A DNA stretch of 64,000 bases from Cellulomonas sp. URHD0024 (GTDB taxonomy: Bacteria > Actinomycetota > Actinomycetes > Actinomycetales > Cellulomonadaceae), in assembly GCF_000426185.1 (NCBI RefSeq), contig NZ_KE384505.1:373741-437740 (forward strand), written 5' to 3'. Within the stretch, counting starts at the first letter, position 1. Each line of letters begins with the position of its first letter. A model generated the notes under the pieces. The model was not told the DNA's origin, did no database searches, and saw nothing but the letters and a program-made list of their open reading frames with translations. Position numbers and translations under genes: made by a program. Positions 27,901-33,784 of this stretch are shown here, one piece after another.

Positions 27901-29514
27901 GTTCCCGGCGCCGTCCGTGGCGCGGACGGCCAGGGTGTGGTCGCCGACCGCGAGCCCGGTCAGGCTCAGCGGGCTCGCGCAGGCGACGAAGTCGGCGCCG
28001 TCCAGGCTGCACTCGAACGTCGACGCCGGTTCGGTGCTGGTCAGCGTGAACGTCGCGTTCCCGAGATCCGTCTGGACGTCCTCGATGCCCGTCTGCGGGG
28101 GCGTGTGGTCGCGGTTGTCCTCCGGGACCGCCGTCGCCGTCGCGGCACGCGGGCCGCGCTGGCCGAGGGTGTCGATCGCCTCGATCGTGTACGCGTACGT
28201 GGTCCCGTTCGTCAGGTCCGTGTCGACGAAGGTGGTCTGGTCGGCGCCGAGGCTCGCGACCACGGCGAACGTGCCGTTGCCGGTCGCGCGCAGGACGCAC
28301 TGCGTCGCCACGTCGGTCGCGGTCGACGGGGTCCACGCCAGCGCGACGGAGCCGCCCGCGTCACCGGGCACGTCCACGGCCGTCAACGCGGTCGGTGCGG
28401 CGGGCGCGGTGGTGTCGAGGGTCAGGCCGACGGCCGCCGAGGTGGTCGTGACCCCGACCCTGTCTGCCGCGGTGGCTCGCACCTGGAACGCACCGTCGGG
28501 AAGGTCCGTCGGCAGGGTCGCCGTGAAGGGCGCGGTCGTGTCGGGCGTCCCGACGGGAGTCCACGTGGCGCCGTCCGCGCTGACGGCGAACGCGACGCTC
28601 GCCACCCCGCTGGGGTCGGTCGCATCGGCCGTCACCGAACGGCTCGCCGTCAGGCCGCCGCTGGTCACGCTCACGGCCGGGCCGTGCGTGTCGACGGTGG
28701 TCGTGCCGGTCCGCGCGACCGCACCCGGCGCGCTGATCGTGTACGTGTAGGTGCCGTCGGCCACCGACGCCCCGTTCCACACCTCGGTCGAGGTGCCCTT
28801 GGGCCGGTTCGCGTCGACGAGCGTCGTGACGGGCGTGCCGCCGGCGGCGGTGAGCTTGAGCGTCACCTTGGCCGCCTGCGAGAGCGTGTACGAGATGGCC
28901 GACGAGTCCGCAGTGCCGTCCGCGTTCGGCGAGAACGGGTCGGGGCTGTCGCTGACGGCGGAGATGTCGACGCCCGCCGACTCCGTGATCGCGGGGACCA
29001 CGGCGGCCGGGCCGAGCTTCCACTGGTCGAAGTCCGTCAGGACGAACCGGTTGACGGCGTTCTGGGCCAGCTTCACCGTGATCGACCAGGTGGTGCGGGT
29101 GCCGACCAGCCAGTCCGCGCCCGCGGGCGCCTCGGCGCGGTCGCGCAGGCCGTTGCCGTTCGCGTCCACCCACGCGAGCACGAGGGTGCCCTTGGGGGCC
29201 GTGCCCTTGAGCACGTAGGTCGCCGCGTCCACCGTGACCGGTGCGGCCGGCGTGCCGATCTTGATGGGCGACACGGTCGCCGTCGCCGGCTTGGTCGTGC
29301 TGGCGGCCGTCGTGCCGGCCGCCGCCGTCTCGGCTGCCTTCTGCGCCGCCGCGGCCGATGTCGTCGTCTCGCACTGCGCCGCGGCCGCTGCCGCTGCCGC
29401 AGCCGTGGCCGCTGTTGTCGTCGCGCTCGCCGGCAGCGCTGTTGCCAGCGTCGCCAGCAGTGCCGCGACGACGGTGGCCGCAGCCGCCCTCGTCCGTCCT
29501 CGTCCGTGTGCCAT
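21994..29514 (-). CDS. Giant secreted RHS/YD-repeat protein with NHL repeats and an unrecognised C-terminal domain
   Basis: 2506 residues from ATG 29514, chosen because it gives a clean signal peptide ([23 protein letters not shown]); a GTG at 29562 is possible. The N-terminal about 1000 residues contain Ig/Fn3-like beta domains (FlgD-like [27 protein letters not shown]). NHL-type propeller repeats follow at about 1100-1460 ([23 protein letters not shown]; repeated G-DGNVYIAD-type units). YD repeats run from about 1480 to 2320 ([18 protein letters not shown]). The RHS core ends with [37 protein letters not shown]. The last about 170 residues differ from the core ([41 protein letters not shown]) with at least three Cys and match no toxin fold I know. 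The plan is teneurin-like. No immunity gene follows, because the next gene is convergent. Confidence 0.92.
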   Translation of the reverse strand: [2506 protein letters not shown]

Positions 29515-29667
29515 CGGTCTCGCGCGCCTCTCGTCGGTCCGTCTCGAATGCCTGTGAGACACCTGTGTGTCCTAGGACATTTCTGGCGGTTCGCCGTTGG
29601 AGCCGGCTTGGGACGCACTGGGGGAGGCGGTCGCAAGTTCTCCGCAAGTTCCGGGCAGCGCTCAGCC

Positions 29668-29735
29668 CCAGGTCGTGCGTTCCAGCCGAGTTCGTGCGTT
29701 GCAACAGGCGAACTCGGCGCAAACGCACGACCTGG
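29668..29735. repeat. Nested palindromic element, copy 2
   Basis: The outer arms are perfect over 14 bp: CCAGGTCGTGCGTT (29668-29681) and AACGCACGACCTGG (29722-29735). The inner arms are CCGAGTTCG (29686-29694) and CGAACTCGG (29709-29717). It shares the two-level plan and GAGTTCGTGCGTT with the element at 16956-17027. It lies between the minus-strand small-protein gene (stop at 29807) and the RHS gene, where it could also terminate the upstream transcript. Confidence 0.8.
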
Positions 29736-29806
29736 AGCGCGCGACGGAGGAGCGCGGCGGCGGAGCGCGGCGGGGCGGCGCTCGACGGGCGGGGTGGTCC
29801 GGGGCC

Positions 29807-30322
29807 TCAGCGGCCGTCGAGCTCGTCCACCTGGGCCTGCAGGTCGTCGAGGGGAGCGCGGCGCGCCTGGGCGGCCGCGACCTCGGGTGTCAGCTCGCCG
29901 GCGATGACGGCGTCCATCAGGTCGCGGTACCGCGCGGCCGTCGCCTCCACGGCTTCGACGGACGCGACGAGCAGCTGACCGAGAGACTCGGCGTCGAGCT
30001 CGAGCTCACCGAGCAGGACCGGCGACCGGTAGGCCACCGACCCCGTCGAGAAGTCGATCTCCAGGGCGGCGTCCAGGAGGTCCGACGTGGCCCGCAGGAT
30101 GAGGGCGGCCACGTCGGGGTACTCCGTCGCGGGCACGAGGGTCGGATGCACCACGTAGAACGTGACCGCCCGCGCGACCGGACGCACCACGCCGAGCACC
30201 GAGCCGATCTCCGGATCCGCCGACGCGATGTCGATCGCCATCAGGTCAGCGTCGATCTCGAGCTCCCGACCCGCCGACGCGAGCGCCTCGACGACCAGGG
30301 CGAGGAACGGGTCGCCGCTCAC
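29807..30322 (-). CDS. 171-residue YbjN/secretion-chaperone-like protein, copy 2
   Basis: 171 residues; the GTG start (30322) overlaps the stop of the large protein gene as GTGA. There is no signal peptide or membrane segment. Alternating strands and a terminal helix pair (AALEIDFSTGSVAYRSPVLLG, LDAESLGQLLVASVEAVEATAARYRDLMDAVIAG) follow the plan of YbjN and CesT/Tir-type secretion chaperones: ...G-x-F/I-D-x-x-x-G-x-V-x-Y-R...L...LL...V.......Y.DLM..VI.G. This is my reading by eye, not a search result. By eye it differs from its paralog at 33269-33784 at only about 25 positions, mostly conservative, and has the same length. The C-terminal Ala/Arg-rich helix is ARRAPLDDLQAQVDELDGR. Likely job: binding or delivering the large partner encoded immediately upstream, or neutralising it. 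Confidence 0.75.
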   Translation of the reverse strand: MSGDPFLALVVEALASAGRELEIDADLMAIDIASADPEIGSVLGVVRPVARAVTFYVVHPTLVPATEYPDVAALILRATSDLLDAALEIDFSTGSVAYRSPVLLGELELDAESLGQLLVASVEAVEATAARYRDLMDAVIAGELTPEVAAAQARRAPLDDLQAQVDELDGR

Positions 30323-33111
30323 GACTTCCCCGAGGGGGTGGCAGAGACCCACGGCGTCGGCGCCGGCGACGAGGGCCGCCCCGGTGCTGCCTTGGCGGCC
30401 TTGTCCCGCAGCGCCTCCCGCAGGAACTCGATCCACTCCGGCCGGTTGCGGCGCGGGGTCCGCTTGAGCTCGGCCTCGATGGCCTGGACGGTCAACGAGT
30501 CCGTGAACTTCTTGATGTCGGGTGGGCTGGCCTGGTCCTTGAGCTCGAGGTCGCCGACCATGCAGACGATGCCCGAGGGCAGCGACTCGGCGTTGCCGAG
30601 GGCAGCGGTCTTCTCCTTGAGCATCCCGCGGTGCTCCGAGCGGAACAGCTGCTGGATGCGCCAGCCGAGGCCACGCTCGGTCTTCTTGTTGTCGCCGAGT
30701 CTGCCGTCCTTGGCCTGCTGGTTGCGCTTCTGTGCCAGCTCGTCCGTCTCGGCCCAGGCCTCGGAGATCCCCGTGAGGGCTCCGGTGACCGGCGACGCCT
30801 TCTTCTTGAGGTCCTCGAACACCGACTGCGGGTCGGCGTTGGTGTCCATGCCCTCCAGCACGACCGCACGGATCTTGAGGAGCAGAGCGTCGTTGCTCGT
30901 CTGCTCCTCGTTCGCGTCGGGCTTCGCCTTCGGGTCGAACGGCTTCACAGGCCTCGGCTTGATCAGGGCGACGTAGGCGGGCGTGATCGGCTTTCCGTCG
31001 ATGCGGTAGTTCGAGAGGAACTGCTGGGCCGTCTTGTCGCCCGCCGCGGCCTTCATGATGATGCCGTCGACGGCCATCTTCGGGTGCTTCTTCAGCTCGT
31101 CCTCGGCGCCGCCCTCCAGGTGCATGACGGCCGACTCCTTCTGTGCCGTCTTCGCCATCTGGTTGAGGACCTTGCTGGCGATGTAGTGCGCGATCTTGTG
31201 GAGGTTGTCGATGACGGCCGTGGCCGCCTTGATCGCCGCCGGGACGCCGAAGCCACCGGCCGAGGCGACCTGTGCGACCGACGTGCTGAAGTTGATGATG
31301 TTCACGCCGAGCGACCAGCACTGCTGCTCGAGGTGCTTGGTGTAGACCTGCGACACCTTCATCAGCGGGTACACCATCACGTTGACCTTCTCGCCGCTGC
31401 CCGCGCGCGCCTCGAACATCGAGAGGTCCGTCTCGCGCTGCCGCATGCCGGCCGTGGCGACGTCGGTGACACCGCGCACCATGGCGAGCGCCGAGGCCGC
31501 GATGTCGAGCCCGGGGATCACCTGCTTGACGCCCTCGGACACGCCGCTGTCGATCAGCTTGGCCAGGTCCGCCGAGTTCTTGGCCACGCTGACGAGCCCG
31601 TCGAGCCCCACGGCCCCGGCCTTCGTCGCCTTGAGTGCCTCGTACGGGTCCTTGGTGGTCCACGCCTGCTCGGCGGACTTGACCATCGTGAACGCCGAGT
31701 CCACGGCCGTCATCAGCCCCGAGAGGATCCCGGTGACCTGGCTGATGCCGAACTTGGCCTTCGTCGCGTCGGACTGCGGGAGCGTCTGCGAGGTGGCGCT
31801 GCGCTGCCCGGTGGCCAGCTGTTTGTGGGCCTGCAGGCCTGCCCGACCGAGCTCTCCGGCGCCCTGGTCGACGGCACCCGGGAGGTAGGTGGTGAACTCC
31901 TTCTCCTTGACGATGCCCTGGTCGGCGCGCAGGCCCTTGTCCTGCTGGCTGCCGATCTTTCCCGCGATCCCGCCTCCGACCGTGGTGACGACCGTCTTGC
32001 CGAGACCGACCTTCGAGCCGACGTCCGAGACGGTGTCCATCGTCTCGTCGGAGACCAGCGGGGCCTTCTGTGCGCCGCCGCGCTTGGCCGGGTCGAGGAG
32101 CAGGAGGTTCTCCTCGATCGTCGCGGCATCGCGCTTGGCCTGCTTGTCGCGTGCGACGACGCGCCCCTCGGCCGCGGCGAACGCGGCCTGGTCCAAGGGC
32201 CCGTCCTTCGGGGGGAGCTTCGCGGCTTCCTTGGGCCCGAGCTGCTTCTTGACCAGCTCGTAGGCCTCGTCCTGCGCCAGGGACTCGATGCGCTTGGGGT
32301 CGGCCTTCATCAGGTCGTTGCGGTGGGTCACCATCCGCTCGTACGCCGACTCGACCTCCTTGGGGAGCATCTTGACCTTGAGCACGGCCTTCTCGGCCTC
32401 GGCGTGGCTCACGTCGACCTCGGCGCCCGTGCGGGCCTGCCGAACCTGGATCACCAGGCGTTCGGCGGCGGTCTCGCGTGGCGGGGCCAGAGACCCGAGA
32501 TCCTTGTACTCGCCCCTCCAGACCCGCTCGTAGGCCGTCGCGGCCGACTTCTCGTCGGTGCCGCCCTTCGCCTTCAGCTCGTCGAAGATCTCCTGCTCCC
32601 GCAGCAGACCCTCCTCGAACCGCTTGTACTTGTCGTCCATCCGTGCGCCGCTGGCGTCCTTGCCGAGCGGGACGTGCCCGACCTCGTTGACCTTGCCCGA
32701 GACCGGCGCCTGGGGTGCGTCGTGGGAGGTGTCGTAGACCTGGGCGACCTGAGCCTCGCGGCCGGCGACCCCCTCCTTGCGCGCCCCCTTCAGCTGCGCC
32801 TTCTCGGTCTTCTCGGTCTTCTTGCTCTGCTTGACGCGGGCGGCCTTCGCCTCTTCCTCGGCCTTCGCCCGAGCCTTCGCCGCCTTCTCCTCGGGCGACT
32901 GCTTCTTCTTGCCGGGGAAGCGGCGGACGGTCGACGCGCTGGGGCTGGAAGTGGTGCGCGCGGCGGGGTCCTCGGCCTGTCCGCCCGTCAGGCCAGCCAC
33001 CGGCACCAGGGCCGCCGGGACGTCTGCGGCAGGCCTCGGCGGGGCCTGTTCCAGCGGACGCTTGCGCTGAGCGCCTGCGGTGACGGGTACCCGTGGGGCG
33101 TGCCTGCTCAC
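30319..33111 (-). CDS. Large effector-like protein B, paralog of protein A lacking DUF4157
   Basis: 930 residues from GTG 33111, preceded by GGAGGT exactly as in its paralog. No signal peptide. The Pro-rich leader (RVPVTAGAQ) and the tag LTGGQAEDPA at residues 41-50 match the same positions of protein A (LTVGRADDPA), but the DUF4157 segment that follows in A is missing and replaced by a Lys/Ala/Glu-rich stretch (PGKKKQSPEEKAAKARAKAE). The remainder aligns with A: YERVWRGEYKDL, ENLLLLDP, a Gly/Val-rich middle, VMVYPLMKVSQVYTKHLEQQ, KESAVMHLEGGAEDELKKHP, and the end RTPRRNRPEWIEFLREALRD. Hydrophobic patches around 500-600 could insert in membranes. No catalytic motif is recognised. Confidence 0.75.
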   Translation of the reverse strand: MSRHAPRVPVTAGAQRKRPLEQAPPRPAADVPAALVPVAGLTGGQAEDPAARTTSSPSASTVRRFPGKKKQSPEEKAAKARAKAEEEAKAARVKQSKKTEKTEKAQLKGARKEGVAGREAQVAQVYDTSHDAPQAPVSGKVNEVGHVPLGKDASGARMDDKYKRFEEGLLREQEIFDELKAKGGTDEKSAATAYERVWRGEYKDLGSLAPPRETAAERLVIQVRQARTGAEVDVSHAEAEKAVLKVKMLPKEVESAYERMVTHRNDLMKADPKRIESLAQDEAYELVKKQLGPKEAAKLPPKDGPLDQAAFAAAEGRVVARDKQAKRDAATIEENLLLLDPAKRGGAQKAPLVSDETMDTVSDVGSKVGLGKTVVTTVGGGIAGKIGSQQDKGLRADQGIVKEKEFTTYLPGAVDQGAGELGRAGLQAHKQLATGQRSATSQTLPQSDATKAKFGISQVTGILSGLMTAVDSAFTMVKSAEQAWTTKDPYEALKATKAGAVGLDGLVSVAKNSADLAKLIDSGVSEGVKQVIPGLDIAASALAMVRGVTDVATAGMRQRETDLSMFEARAGSGEKVNVMVYPLMKVSQVYTKHLEQQCWSLGVNIINFSTSVAQVASAGGFGVPAAIKAATAVIDNLHKIAHYIASKVLNQMAKTAQKESAVMHLEGGAEDELKKHPKMAVDGIIMKAAAGDKTAQQFLSNYRIDGKPITPAYVALIKPRPVKPFDPKAKPDANEEQTSNDALLLKIRAVVLEGMDTNADPQSVFEDLKKKASPVTGALTGISEAWAETDELAQKRNQQAKDGRLGDNKKTERGLGWRIQQLFRSEHRGMLKEKTAALGNAESLPSGIVCMVGDLELKDQASPPDIKKFTDSLTVQAIEAELKRTPRRNRPEWIEFLREALRDKAAKAAPGRPSSPAPTPWVSATPSGKS

Positions 33112-33184
33112 AAGACCTCCGGCAGATCGGACAAAGGACGTAGCGCCCCCACGCGCCCAGCGTGGCGGGTGCCCGGGGCGTGCG

Positions 33185-33208
33185 GCATCAGTAAGGGATA
33201 CGCAGGTT
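33185..33208 (-). promoter_or_regulatory. Conserved leader box of effector-like gene B with GTA-N5-TAC dyad
   Basis: This 24-nt block recurs upstream of gene A (36702-36725) with two mismatches. It contains GTA (33191-33193), five bases, then TAC (33199-33201). The dyad begins 80 nt upstream of the start codon of gene B. Confidence 0.6.
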
Positions 33209-33268
33209 CGGCGACCGGACGCGGATCACCCGCGGTGCTGCCCGCCCGGCGCAGGCCTCCCCGGCCGG

Positions 33269-33784
33269 TCAGCGGCTCTCGATCCCGTCCACCTGGGCCT
33301 GCAGCTCGTCCAGGGGAGCGCGGCGTGCCCGGGCGGCCGCGACGTCGGGCGCGAGCTGGCCGGCGATGACCGCGTCCATCAGGTCGCGGTACCGCGCGGC
33401 CGTCGCCTCCACGGCTTCGACCGACGCGACGAGCAGCTGACCGAGAGACTCGGCGTCCAGCTCGAGGTCACCGAGCAGGACCGGCGAGCGGTAAGCAACG
33501 GACCCCGTCGAGAAGTCGATCTCCAGGGCGGCGTCGAGCAGGTCGGAGGTCGCCCGCAGGACGAGCGCGGAAACCTCCGGGTACTCCGTCGGGGCCACGA
33601 GCGTCGGGTGCATCACGTAGAACGTCACGGCCCGCGCGACCGGGCGCAGCACGCCGAGCACCGAGCCGATCTCGGGGTCGCGCGACGCGATGTCGATCGC
33701 CATCAGGTCTGCGTCGATCTCGAGCTCCCGGCCGGCGCAGACGAGCGCCTCGGAGACGAGACTGAGGAACGGGTCGGCGCTCAC
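33269..33784 (-). CDS. 171-residue YbjN/secretion-chaperone-like protein, copy 1
   Basis: 171 residues; GTG 33784 overlaps the stop of protein A as GTGA. It is nearly identical to the protein at 29807-30322, including the blocks AGRELEIDADLMAIDIAS, DPEIGSVLGV, LRATSDLLDAALEIDFSTGSV and LDAESLGQLLVASVEAVE. The predicted fold is again YbjN/CesT-like, inferred from the motif layout. Conservation far above that of the adjacent large proteins suggests that both copies bind a shared partner (for example the AAA+ ATPase) or a shared surface of A and B, or that gene conversion has homogenised them. It has two cysteine/serine exchanges relative to copy 2 and no membrane segment. Confidence 0.75.
   Translation of the reverse strand: MSADPFLSLVSEALVCAGRELEIDADLMAIDIASRDPEIGSVLGVLRPVARAVTFYVMHPTLVAPTEYPEVSALVLRATSDLLDAALEIDFSTGSVAYRSPVLLGDLELDAESLGQLLVASVEAVEATAARYRDLMDAVIAGQLAPDVAAARARRAPLDELQAQVDGIESR

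Noticed and set aside
29515-29806. Possible immunity gene next to the RHS gene
   Set aside because: The stretch lies upstream of the RHS start, not downstream of its toxin end, and holds only the palindromic element and GC-rich spacer.
23209-29907. Very long plus-strand open frame opposite the RHS gene
   Set aside because: Mirror of the YD-repeat gene, rich in Arg/Val/Gly with no recognisable domain.
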